DNA from: Aquabacterium sp.
GTDB lineage: Bacteria > Pseudomonadota > Gammaproteobacteria > Burkholderiales > Burkholderiaceae_C
Reading direction: 5' to 3'
Length of the DNA: 15,145 nucleotides
Assembly (NCBI GenBank): GCA_030654555.1
Contig: JAURXG010000205.1
Location: 1 to 15,145, forward strand
The translations under genes were made by a program, and so were the position numbers. Positions within the stretch are counted from its first letter, which is position 1, and each line of letters starts with the position of its first letter. The notes under the pieces were generated by a model. It did no database searches and had not been told where the DNA came from. It was given only the letters and a program-made list of their open reading frames with translations. Below are positions 1 through 9,300 of the stretch, in pieces.

Positions 1-991
<991 letters not shown>

Positions 992-1062
992 GGCAAAGAT
1001 CCTTCAGGAACGCTCGGTACGCGCTTCGAGCACGCGGTCACACCGGTGCTGGCTTGCTCGGC

Positions 1063-1092
1063 ATGATACATGATGCATAATTATGAATTCAA
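1063..1092 (-). promoter_or_regulatory. candidate promoter of the methylmalonyl-CoA mutase gene with embedded palindrome
   Basis: On the minus strand a -35-like TTGAAT (1092-1087) and a -10-like TATCAT (1068-1063) are separated by 18 bases, about 70 bases upstream of the mutase start. This AT-rich patch stands out in very GC-rich DNA. The spacer contains a perfect 10-bp palindrome CATAATTATG (1076-1085), extendable to a 16-bp imperfect dyad (1073-1088, 14 of 16 positions symmetric). A palindrome in the spacer of a promoter divergent from a GntR/FCD gene is a natural operator for that regulator. The elements are seen; the regulatory role is inferred. Confidence 0.5.
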
Positions 1093-1184
1093 ATCCTGCT
1101 TGAGCCTGACGCAAGGCGACCAACACCTGCGAAGCGCCCGAGCCAGCGTACAACCAGCCCCCACGCAGTACAAGCCCGCCCGGC

Positions 1185-1883
1185 GTGTACCGCCTGGCCA
1201 CCCGCGCACCGGAGCCCCTGCCCTTGCCCGCCACGCCCCAGCCGGCCGCCAGCCGCCCGCTCACCCCCCGCGCCCTGTACCAGGACGTGGCGGAGCGGCT
1301 GCGCCAGCAGATCTTCAACCGCGAGATCGAGCCCGGCGCGTGGATCGACGAACAGAAGCTCGCGCTCGAGTTCGGAATAAGCCGCACGCCCTTGCGCGAA
1401 GCGCTCAAGGTGCTGGCGGTCGAGGGCCTGGTGACGATGAAGCTGAGGCGCGGCGCCTATGTCACCGAGATGTCGGCCACCGACGTGGCCCAGGTCTACC
1501 ACCTGATGGCGCTGCTGGAGAGCGACGCCGCCGGCCATGTGGCCGCACAGGGCAGCGATGCCCAGATCGCCGAGCTGCAGGCGCTGCACGACCGGCTGGA
1601 AAAGCAGGTGCGCCAGCGCGACGCCTTCTTCGACACCAACGAGCAATTCCACCTGAAGCTGCTGGAGCTGGCCGGCAACCGCTGGAGCGCGCAGATCGTG
1701 GCCGACCTGCGCAAGGTGATGAAGCTCAACCGGCATCTGTCGCTGTTCAAGCAGGGCCGGCTGGCCGAATCGCTGGCCGAGCACCGCGCGGTGATGGCCG
1801 CCATCGCCGCGCGCAACCCCGACGAGGCCACGCGCCGGATGCGCGCGCATTTCGACAACGGGCTGGCCGCCGCATCGGCTTGA
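1185..1883 (+). CDS. GntR-family transcriptional regulator, FCD domain (FadR subfamily)
   Basis: 232-residue one-component DNA-binding regulator. The N-terminal winged helix-turn-helix spans about 30-93 (LYQDVAERLRQQIFN, then ISRTPLREALKVLAVEGLV and RRGAYV). The all-helical FCD effector domain spans about 100-225. Of the usual FCD metal-site residues, three histidines are visible: H156 (NEQFH), H200 (LAEHR) and H222 (MRAHF). The position often Asp in metal-binding members is N152. The GTG at 1185 is the first possible start after in-frame stops near 1101-1109. It lacks a clear ribosome-binding site, and the Pro/Ala-rich first 25 residues leave a start a few codons further in possible. Divergent from the mutase gene across about 190 bases, it probably controls propionate/methylmalonyl metabolism. 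The effector cannot be read from sequence. Confidence 0.9.
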   Translation: MYRLATRAPEPLPLPATPQPAASRPLTPRALYQDVAERLRQQIFNREIEPGAWIDEQKLALEFGISRTPLREALKVLAVEGLVTMKLRRGAYVTEMSATDVAQVYHLMALLESDAAGHVAAQGSDAQIAELQALHDRLEKQVRQRDAFFDTNEQFHLKLLELAGNRWSAQIVADLRKVMKLNRHLSLFKQGRLAESLAEHRAVMAAIAARNPDEATRRMRAHFDNGLAAASA

Positions 1884-1971
1884 GGCGCCCTCCCCCTACC
1901 GGCGCCGTGGGCGATCAGCTTGCGGTCAGCCACCCATCCGACACTCACCCCATCCACCGAGGAGCCCCTTC

Positions 1972-3132
<1,161 letters not shown>

Positions 3133-3153
3133 AGCGCCCAGGAGCAAAGAACC

Positions 3154-4047
3154 ATGTCCATTCTCATCAACAAAGACACCAAGGTCATCACCCAGGGCAT
3201 CACCGGCAAGACCGGTCAGTTCCACACGCTGGGCTGCCAGGCTTATGCCAACGGCAAGGCGGCCTTCGTGGCCGGGGTCAACCCGAAGAAGGCCGGCGAG
3301 AAGTTCAGCGACATCCCGATCTTCGCCAGCGTGAAGGAAGCGGCCAGCCAGACCGGCGCGACGGTCAGCGTGATCTACGTGCCGCCGGCGGGCGCGGCCG
3401 CCGCCATCTGGGAGGCGGTGGAAGCCGACCTGGACCTGGCGATCTGCATCACCGAAGGCATCCCCGTGCGCGACATGCTGGAAGTGCGCAACAAGATGAA
3501 GGCGAAGGAAGCGGCCGGCGGCAAGAAGACGCTGCTGCTGGGGCCGAACTGCCCGGGGCTGATCACGCCGGAAGAAATCAAGATCGGCATCATGCCCGGC
3601 CACATCCACCGCAAGGGCCGCATCGGCGTGGTGTCGCGCTCGGGCACGCTGACCTATGAAGCGGTGGCGCAGCTCACCGAGATCGGGCTGGGCCAGAGCA
3701 GCGCGGTGGGCATCGGCGGCGACCCGATCAACGGGCTCAAGCACATCGACATCATGCAGGCCTTCAACGACGATCCGGACACCGACGCGGTGATCATGAT
3801 CGGCGAGATCGGCGGCCCCGACGAGGCCGAGGCGGCGCGCTGGTGCAAGCTGAACATGAAGAAGCCGATCGTGGGCTTCATCGCCGGCGTGACCGCGCCC
3901 GCGGGCAAGCGCATGGGCCACGCCGGTGCGCTGATCTCGGGCGGCGCCGACACCGCCGACGCCAAGCTCGCCATCATGGAGGAGTGCGGCTTCACCATCA
4001 CCCGCAACCCCAGCGAGATGGCCCGGCTGCTCAAGGGCCTGCTGTAG
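3154..4047 (+). CDS. sucD: succinate--CoA ligase (ADP-forming) alpha subunit
   Basis: CoA-binding, phosphohistidine-carrying subunit of succinyl-CoA synthetase, partner of the SucC just upstream. It is 297 residues long (E. coli 289). The N-terminal Rossmann-like CoA-binding domain shows QGITGKTGQFHT (14-25) and VIYVPPAGAA. The ligase domain shows LLGPNCPGLITP, SRSGTLTYEA and IGGDPINGL. The catalytic histidine is H256 in KRMGHAGALISGG. The ATG at 3154 has AGGAG (3140-3144) 9 bases upstream. The gene is closed by an intrinsic terminator about 25 bases after the stop, so sucCD is a self-contained operon end. Confidence 0.99.
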   Translation: MSILINKDTKVITQGITGKTGQFHTLGCQAYANGKAAFVAGVNPKKAGEKFSDIPIFASVKEAASQTGATVSVIYVPPAGAAAAIWEAVEADLDLAICITEGIPVRDMLEVRNKMKAKEAAGGKKTLLLGPNCPGLITPEEIKIGIMPGHIHRKGRIGVVSRSGTLTYEAVAQLTEIGLGQSSAVGIGGDPINGLKHIDIMQAFNDDPDTDAVIMIGEIGGPDEAEAARWCKLNMKKPIVGFIAGVTAPAGKRMGHAGALISGGADTADAKLAIMEECGFTITRNPSEMARLLKGLL

Positions 4048-4070
4048 GCCAACGGAGCGTCTGCCACAAC

Positions 4071-4097
4071 GGGCCGCTCGATGCGGCCCTTTTCTCT
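4071..4097 (+). terminator. intrinsic terminator of sucCD
   Basis: A 7-bp perfect GC stem GGGCCGC / GCGGCCC with a 5-base loop is followed directly by TTTTCTCTT. It starts 24 bases after the sucD stop, a classical Rho-independent terminator. Confidence 0.85.
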
Positions 4098-4123
4098 TGC
4101 AGACGGCATGTGCCACCGGCGCG

Positions 4124-4186
4124 GGTGCGTAGTTCCACGCACCGCCGCCACGGGCCCCGACGCCTAAACTGACCGTCCTCAGGACG
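4124..4186 (+). other. two hairpins in the leader of the TerC-UspA gene
   Basis: Between the sucD terminator and the terC start there are two perfect small hairpins. GGTGCGT/ACGCACC has a 6-base loop (4124-4143). CGTCC/GGACG has a TCA loop (4174-4186) and is followed by ACCCCCCCTAGC and the ribosome-binding site. Neither has a T-tract. TerC genes are often preceded by the manganese yybP-ykoY riboswitch, but I cannot recognise its conserved core here, so this is recorded only as leader structure. A TAAACT hexamer at 4165-4170 could be a -10 element, without a recognisable -35. Confidence 0.3.
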
Positions 4187-4212
4187 ACCCCCCCTAGCAA
4201 GGATCTTCGAAG

Positions 4213-5403
4213 ATGGACATGTTGTTGAACGCCGAGTTCTGGGTGGCTGTCGGCCAGATCATCATGATCGACATCCTGCTGGGCGGGGACAACGCCGTGG
4301 TGATTGCGCTGGCTTGCCGCAAGCTGCCGCCGCAGCAGCGCACCAAGGGCATCCTGTGGGGCACCGCGGGCGCGATCGTGCTGCGCATCGTGCTGATCTT
4401 CTTCGCGCTGAAGCTGCTGGCGATCCCGTTCCTGAAGATCGTCGGCGCCCTGTTGCTGATCTGGATCGGCACCAAGCTGCTGGTTCCCGAGCACGGCGAG
4501 GGGCACTCCGACATCGAAGGCAGCGACAAGCTGTGGGGCGCGGTCAAGACCGTGATCGTGGCTGACTTCGTCATGAGCGTCGACAACGTGATCGCGATTG
4601 CCGGCGCGGCGGAATCCTCGGGCACCGGCCACGGCATGGCCCTGGTCATCTTCGGTGTGCTGGTCAGCATCCCCATCATCGTGTGGGGCAGCCAGGTGGT
4701 CATCAAGCTGATGGACCGCTTCCCGATCATCATCACGCTGGGCGCCATGCTGCTGGGCTGGATCGCCGGCACGATGGCGGTCACCGACCCGGCGCTGGTC
4801 AATGCCGAGGTGCTGCCGCAACTGCCCAAGATCGTCGTCTCCGATGCCATGCGCTATGGCGCAGGTGTTGCGGGCGCCTTGCTGGTGCTGGCGCTGGGCA
4901 AGTGGGTCGCCAGCCTGCAGGCCGCCAAGGCCGCACCGGCCGCGGTCGGCTCCAAGGTGCCCGCCAGCCGCATGCGGCGGGTGTTGCTGGCCGTGGACGG
5001 CTCGGAGGGCTCGGCGCACGCGCTGCGGCACTTGCTGGCGCTGCGCAACGAACTGCGCGACCCTGAAGCGATGCAGTTGCTCCTGGTCAACGTCCAACGC
5101 CCGGTCTCCAGCGATGTCGCATCGTTCGTCGGCAGCCGGTCCCTGAACGAGTATCACCATGAACGCAGCGAACTGGCCCTGGCCAGCGCCCGCGCAGCGC
5201 TCGACGCCGCGGGCCTGCGCTACGAGACGCACGAAGCGGTGGGCGTGCCCGGCCCAACCATCGCCGAGCTGGCGCAGGCCCAAGGCTGCGATCTCATCGT
5301 GATGGGCACGCGCGGCCTGGGAACGCACACCGGCGCCCTGCTGGGTTCGGTGGCACAGGGCACGGTGGAGCACGCCAGCGCCCCGGTGCTGCTGGTGAAG
5401 TGA
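4213..5403 (+). CDS. TerC-family integral membrane protein fused to a C-terminal UspA domain
   Basis: A 396-residue two-domain protein. Residues 1 to about 235 form a TerC (YjbE-type) membrane domain with about seven hydrophobic helices. They carry both signature acidic motifs of the family: MIDILLGGDNAVV (D20, D26-N27) and VADFVMSVDNV (D118, D124-N125). TerC proteins are linked to tellurite resistance and, in several bacteria, to manganese export. A short Ala/Pro linker (about 236-252) leads to a universal-stress domain (255-396) starting RRVLLAVDGSEGS. It ends with the ATP-type motif G365-x2-G368-x9-G378-S379 and PVLLVK. AAGGA (4200-4204) precedes the ATG. Substrate unknown; metal-ion export with nucleotide-sensing by the UspA tail is an inference. 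A decayed TerC copy follows downstream. Confidence 0.93.
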   Translation: MDMLLNAEFWVAVGQIIMIDILLGGDNAVVIALACRKLPPQQRTKGILWGTAGAIVLRIVLIFFALKLLAIPFLKIVGALLLIWIGTKLLVPEHGEGHSDIEGSDKLWGAVKTVIVADFVMSVDNVIAIAGAAESSGTGHGMALVIFGVLVSIPIIVWGSQVVIKLMDRFPIIITLGAMLLGWIAGTMAVTDPALVNAEVLPQLPKIVVSDAMRYGAGVAGALLVLALGKWVASLQAAKAAPAAVGSKVPASRMRRVLLAVDGSEGSAHALRHLLALRNELRDPEAMQLLLVNVQRPVSSDVASFVGSRSLNEYHHERSELALASARAALDAAGLRYETHEAVGVPGPTIAELAQAQGCDLIVMGTRGLGTHTGALLGSVAQGTVEHASAPVLLVK

Positions 5404-5428
5404 CGACCCTCCGGCGACCTGCAGCAGC

Positions 5429-5611
5429 AGCGTCGGCCGGGCCTTCATCCGTGACCGTCACGCGTTCACAGCGCACGCCGGCCTGCGGCGCCACCTTCTT
5501 CATCACCCCCGAGGAGCGGGCGGCGGTGCGCCCGCCACCGTGAGGTGGCTGCCCAGCGTGCCCAACCAGCGCGGCATCCACCACATGGGCCAGGGCACCC
5601 ACGGCTTTGGC
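5429..5611 (-). pseudogene. possible relic of a UspA-domain gene
   Basis: The 359-base stretch between the TerC-UspA gene and the terC pseudogene holds no intact gene. On the minus strand one frame reads VGALAHVVDAALVG and, about 30 residues later, APQAGVRCERVTVTDEGPADA. These resemble the second beta-strand and the AGV-C-x-V region of stand-alone UspA proteins. The N-terminal VxVDGS motif and the C-terminal G-x2-G-x9-G motif are both missing and the 3' end runs into the neighbouring gene, so it would be a dead fragment. The resemblance is by eye and weak; chance reading in GC-rich DNA is the alternative. Confidence 0.3.
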
Positions 5612-5762
5612 GCCATGGCAGCGCCCTCGCCGAGGTTCGGCGAGCCGCACGCGCCAGCGCGTGTGTCTGCGCCAATGCGGCTCGAAGGCGCTTGATGCGC
5701 AATGTGTCGAGCCACTCGATGCGCGCGTGTTGACCCGACACCGCGCACCGCATGGAGCACCC

Positions 5763-6465
5763 ATGGAATTTCTCTGACCCGCCTGGTTCTCGGCGCTGGC
5801 CGCCATCGTCCTGATCGATCGCGTGCCGGCCGGCGACAACGCCATCGTCATCGCCCTGGCCGCGCGCGGCCTGCCCGACCACCTGCGGCGCCGCCATGAC
5901 GATGGTCGTGGTGTGGCTGCTCAAGATCCCCGGGCTGATGCCCGTCGGCGGCCTGGGCCTGATCTGGATCGCCTGCCGGCTGCTGGTGCCCGGCGAAGGC
6001 GGTGACGCGCATGCCGGCAGCGCGGCCAGCTTCTGGTCGGCGACGAAGACCCTCGTGGTCGCCGACGCGCCGATGGGCGTCGACAACGTGCTGGGCGTGG
6101 CCGGCGCCGCACACGGCAGCTTCGACCTGGTCGTGGTGGGCCTGCGGCTGAGCGTGCCGATCATGGTGTGGGGCAGCTCGCTGGTGCTCACGCTGATCGA
6201 CCGCTTCCCGTCCATCACCTGCATCGGCGCCGGCATGCTGGCCTTCACGGCCGCCAAGATGATCATCGGCGAGCCCTTGCTCGATCCGGTGTTCGACCCG
6301 CAGCGGTGGGCCCGCTGGGGCCTGTGCGGCGCGCTGGTGGTGGCTGTGCTGCTGGCCGGCCGCTGGGCGGCTGCCCGCCAATCGCTGGGGCGGTCCGACA
6401 CCGCCTCGGGCCGCGTGGTGCAGCGCGCGCCGAAGCCCCGTTGTGCCGGGCGCCGAGGCTCGTGA
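5763..6465 (+). pseudogene. decayed terC-like gene (in-frame stop plus frameshifting deletion)
   Basis: From the ATG at 5763 (GGAGC ribosome-binding site just upstream) the frame reads MEFL, stop TGA at 5775, then PAWFSALAAIVLIDRVPAGDNAIVIALAARGLPDHLRRR, a recognisable TerC N-terminus. At about 5889-5896 the family-typical WGT-GA---R segment is missing and the reading frame changes. The rest (TMVVVWLLKIPGL, LGLIWIACRLL, ADAPMGVDNVLGVAGAA, SVPIMVWGSSLVLTLIDRFPSI) continues in another frame to a stop at 6465. The DN motifs survive, but the first is altered to DRVPAGDN. A stop plus a deletion of about a dozen codons with frame change makes function unlikely. Residual conservation suggests recent loss. 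It resembles other stand-alone TerC proteins more than a direct copy of the intact fusion gene. Confidence 0.8.
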
Positions 6466-6510
6466 TAAGGTGGCTGCGAACCCGCCCAGACGGGTCTTTC
6501 AGGAGGCCAT

Positions 6511-7434
6511 GTGAACTGGTTTTCACGCAAGCGCAGCGCGCCAGTGCCGGCGCCTGACAGCGACGCCCCGGCGCCCTTGCTGCATGGCCGCTACCGCCTG
6601 GGCAACCGGCTGGGCGATGGTGCGTCGTCCCAGGTGCGCGAAGCGATCGACCTGCGCACCGGGGGCGTCGTCGCCGTCAAGCTGATCAGCCTGCCGCCCG
6701 ACCTGCCCGCCCCGCAACGCCAGGAGTGGGTGGCCCGCCTGCGGCGCGAGGCCGAACTGGCGCGCCGGCTCGAGCACCCCGACATCGTGGCCATCATCGA
6801 GGCCGGCATCGAGGCCGGCCAGGCCTGGCTGGCGATGGAACGGGTGCGCGGCGTCGACCTGAGCCGCTACACCCAGCGCCACCTGCTGCTGCCCGAGAAC
6901 CTGGTGCTGCGCATCGGCGCCCGCGTGGCCGCCGCCCTGGCCCATGCGCATGCCCAGGGCGTGATCCACCGCGACCTGAAGCCGGCCAACGTGCTGGTCA
7001 ACCTGGCCAGCGGCCAGGTCAAGCTGGCCGATTTCGGCGTGGCGCGCGAGCACGCCGGCGACCTCACACGCACCGGCATGACGCTGGGCACGCCGTCGTA
7101 CATGGCGCCCGAGTTGCTGGCCGGCGCCGCCGCCACCCCTGCCAGCGATGCCTACGCGCTGGGCGTGATGCTGTTCGAGCTGCTGACGGGCCGCCGCCCG
7201 CACGAGGCGGACACGCTGGGCGCGCTGCTGCAGGCCACCGCCCGCCAGCCCCCGGCCTCACTGGCGCGCCTGCGGCCCGACCTGCCCGCGCCGGCGGTGG
7301 CCGCCGTCGAAGCCTTGCTGGCGCGCGATCCGGCCGCACGGCCCGCCGACCTGGCGGCCTGGGCAGCGCAGGTGGCCGGGCTGGCGGCCTTGATGGCGCG
7401 CCTGATGGCGCCGCCATCGGCGCCCAGCCTGTAA
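6511..7434 (+). CDS. Ser/Thr protein kinase, Hanks-type, soluble
   Basis: 307-residue kinase that phosphorylates Ser/Thr of partner proteins using ATP. The catalytic domain covers nearly the whole protein: glycine loop LGDGASSQV (34-42, third glycine replaced by Ser), VAVK with K57, HRDLKPAN (153-160), DFG (174-176), GTPSYMAPE (193-201) and SDAYALGVMLFELLTGRRP. No transmembrane helix and no PASTA or other sensor domain is seen. A basic, Pro-rich N-terminus precedes the domain. The start is GTG 6511, 4 bases after a perfect AGGAGG (6501-6506); the ATG at 6509 is followed at once by a stop. It is the first gene of a run with a PP2C phosphatase, an FHA protein and an MBL hydrolase, the classic writer-eraser-reader arrangement. 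Confidence 0.95.
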   Translation: MNWFSRKRSAPVPAPDSDAPAPLLHGRYRLGNRLGDGASSQVREAIDLRTGGVVAVKLISLPPDLPAPQRQEWVARLRREAELARRLEHPDIVAIIEAGIEAGQAWLAMERVRGVDLSRYTQRHLLLPENLVLRIGARVAAALAHAHAQGVIHRDLKPANVLVNLASGQVKLADFGVAREHAGDLTRTGMTLGTPSYMAPELLAGAAATPASDAYALGVMLFELLTGRRPHEADTLGALLQATARQPPASLARLRPDLPAPAVAAVEALLARDPAARPADLAAWAAQVAGLAALMARLMAPPSAPSL

Positions 7435-7528
7435 ATTGCTTGGGGTTTCGCGCCCCGGTGGCCAGGCACTTCCAGGGCACAATCGGCAGCCGATTTCGCC
7501 CCAGCCCGCCACCCTTGCAGCGCACAGC

Positions 7529-8314
7529 ATGACTTTCGAGTTCTTCCACGCGGTCGACACCGGCCGTGCGCGCAGCAACAACGAGGATTCCGTCGCCATC
7601 GACGAGGCCGCCGCCCTGGCCGTGCTGGCCGACGGCATGGGCGGCTACAACGCCGGCGAGGTGGCCAGCGGCATGGCCACCTCCTTCATCAAGAGCGAGC
7701 TGGGCCGCTGGCTGGCCGAGGCCGCCGACCGCGCCAGCGACGTCGAGGTGCGCCGCGCGATGGACATCTGCGTGGACAACGCCAACCGCGCGATCTTCAA
7801 CGCCGCCAACGCCAACCCGCAATACGCCGGCATGGGCACCACGCTGGTGGTGGCGGTGTTCCGCGAGGGCCAGCTGCGCGTGGGCCATGTCGGGGACTCG
7901 CGCTGCTACCGCTGGCGCGGCAGCCAGCTGTCGCAGATCACGCGCGATCACTCGCTGCTGCAGGAGCAGATCGACGCCGGACTCATCACCCCCGAGCAGG
8001 CGGCGTTCTCGGCGAACAAGAACCTGGTCACGCGCGCCGTCGGGGTCGAGGACACGGTGCTGCTCGAGACCCACCTGCACGAGGTGCAGCCCGGCGACAT
8101 CTACCTGATGTGCTCGGACGGGCTGTCCGACATGCTCGACGACGCGATGATGGCGCGGCTGTTGCAGATGAACGACTCGCTGCCGAGCGCGGGGCAGGCC
8201 CTGATCGATGCTGCCAACGAGGCCGGTGGAAAGGATAATATCGCGCTGGTACTTGTGCGCGTGGCAGGAGGCCCGTCAGGGGCTGCGCGACCTTGGTGGA
8301 AGTTCGGACGCTGA
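7529..8314 (+). CDS. PP2C-family Ser/Thr protein phosphatase
   Basis: 261-residue metal-dependent (Mn/Mg) phosphatase that likely reverses the action of the kinase encoded 94 bases upstream. PP2C motifs appear in order: NNEDS (D20), LADGMGG (D35-G36), GMGTTLV (101-107), VGHVGDSRCY (118-127), TRDHS, SDGLSD (D197) and GGKDN (D236). These supply the acidic residues of the binuclear metal centre. There is no membrane segment or extra domain; the tail ends PWWKFGR. The frame is open 31 codons further upstream, but that extension is not PP2C-like, and the ATG at 7529 gives the usual MxFEFxxxVDTGRxRxxNED start. It probably shares the kinase transcript. Confidence 0.96.
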   Translation: MTFEFFHAVDTGRARSNNEDSVAIDEAAALAVLADGMGGYNAGEVASGMATSFIKSELGRWLAEAADRASDVEVRRAMDICVDNANRAIFNAANANPQYAGMGTTLVVAVFREGQLRVGHVGDSRCYRWRGSQLSQITRDHSLLQEQIDAGLITPEQAAFSANKNLVTRAVGVEDTVLLETHLHEVQPGDIYLMCSDGLSDMLDDAMMARLLQMNDSLPSAGQALIDAANEAGGKDNIALVLVRVAGGPSGAARPWWKFGR

Positions 8315-8388
8315 AAGCGAGCAGGTCGCGCAGCGGCCGCCGCCGACCCTCCCGGCTCGGGGCGGTCAGACAGACAAAAAGGGCAAGC

Positions 8389-9075
8389 ATGGGCAAGCTG
8401 GTGGTCTCTCTCGACGGCGTGGTGATCAAGGACGTGCAGATCACGAAGGACAAGACCACCCTGGGCCGCCGCCCGTACAACGACATCGTGATCGACAACC
8501 TCGCCGTCAGCGGTGAGCATGCCGTGCTGCAGATGCTGGGCAACGACGTCTTCATCGAAGACCTCAACAGCACCAACGGCACCTACATCAACGGCAAGGC
8601 CATCAAGAAGCAGCTGCTGGCCCACAACGACACGGTCGAGATCGGCAAGTACAAGATCAAGTACCTGGTCGAAGAGGGCAACGACTACGAGAAGACGATG
8701 ATCATGCGGCCCAGCGCCGCCGGCGGCACGCCGCACTCGCCGTACAGCCACACCTCGCCGATCCCCAACCTGGCGGCGGCGGGCCTGCCCAGCATGGCGG
8801 CGTCCAACGCGGCGGCGGCGGCATCGATCAAGGTGCTCAGCGGCGCGGCCGCTGGCCGCTCGGTCACGCTGACCAAGGTGGTCACCACGGTCGGCAAGCC
8901 CGGCGTGCAGGTGGCCTCGATCACCCGCCGGCCCACGGGCTACGTGCTGGCCCACGTCGAGGGCGCGCAACGCCCCAGCATCAACGGCGTGCCGCTGGTC
9001 ACCGAGACCGCACCGCTGGCCAACGGCGACCTGATCGAGCTGGCCGGCACGCAGATGCAGTTCATCCACGGCTGA
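8389..9075 (+). CDS. FHA-domain protein (one canonical, one degenerate FHA)
   Basis: 228-residue phosphothreonine-recognition protein, the expected reader for the kinase/phosphatase pair upstream. The first FHA domain (about 1-95) has all key residues: TLGRRPYNDIVID (R27), SGEH (S41, H44) and LNSTNGTYING (N63-G64). A linker with YEKTMIMRPS (100-109) and an Ala-rich stretch leads to a second FHA-like fold (about 147-228). That copy keeps the outline IKVLSGAAAGRSVTL ... SINGVPL ... LANGDLIELAGTQMQF, but its GR and SxxH residues are replaced (VGKPG, SITRRP), so it probably cannot bind phosphothreonine canonically. The ATG at 8389 is chosen because homology begins there; 32 further open codons upstream are Arg/Ser-rich and not FHA-like. 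No membrane segment. Confidence 0.93.
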   Translation: MGKLVVSLDGVVIKDVQITKDKTTLGRRPYNDIVIDNLAVSGEHAVLQMLGNDVFIEDLNSTNGTYINGKAIKKQLLAHNDTVEIGKYKIKYLVEEGNDYEKTMIMRPSAAGGTPHSPYSHTSPIPNLAAAGLPSMAASNAAAAASIKVLSGAAAGRSVTLTKVVTTVGKPGVQVASITRRPTGYVLAHVEGAQRPSINGVPLVTETAPLANGDLIELAGTQMQFIHG

Positions 9076-9300
9076 ACGCGCCGGGCCGGCCCCGGGCCGG
9101 CGCCGTGACCGAGTTCACGCCCGCAGCCCGCGGCGCGCCGTCACCCCGGAGCAACGTGCCGAATTCCGCCGGCGCCAGCTTGCCAGCAGGGGGCCGGGCC
9201 TGCACCATCCGGGTTCGATGCAGCGCCCAGGCCGGTGGTCCCACGGCGCCGGCCTGTGACCGCAACCGCTCCGGCCGGCCCCCTCGGCGCCATCCCACTC
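9076..9300 (+). other. intergenic stretch with GC-rich hairpin after the FHA gene
   Basis: Starting 2 bases after the FHA stop, GCGCCGG (9078-9084) pairs with CCGGCGC (9097-9103) around a GC-rich loop. There is no T-tract, so it is at most a Rho-dependent end or mRNA 3' structure. No gene is supported in the rest. A promoter for the MBL gene may lie here but none is recognisable. Confidence 0.35.

Noticed and set aside
1884..1906. GGCGCC-N11-GGCGCC hairpin after the GntR gene as a terminator
   Set aside because: No T-tract follows and GGCGCC is self-palindromic and frequent in this GC-rich DNA.
4100..4212. Manganese (yybP-ykoY) riboswitch or guanidine-type element upstream of terC
   Set aside because: Only two short hairpins are seen; the conserved riboswitch core could not be found, and the hairpin loops do not match the ACGR loops of the mini-ykkC type. 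A covariance-model search would decide.
6480..6499. Small ACCCG/CGGGT hairpin followed by CTTT before the kinase gene as a terminator
   Set aside because: The stem is only 5 bp, the T-tract is short, and it abuts the ribosome-binding site; too weak to call.
9205..9240. T-loop-like GGTTCGAT suggesting a tRNA
   Set aside because: The flanking five bases on each side do not pair and no acceptor, D or anticodon arms surround it.
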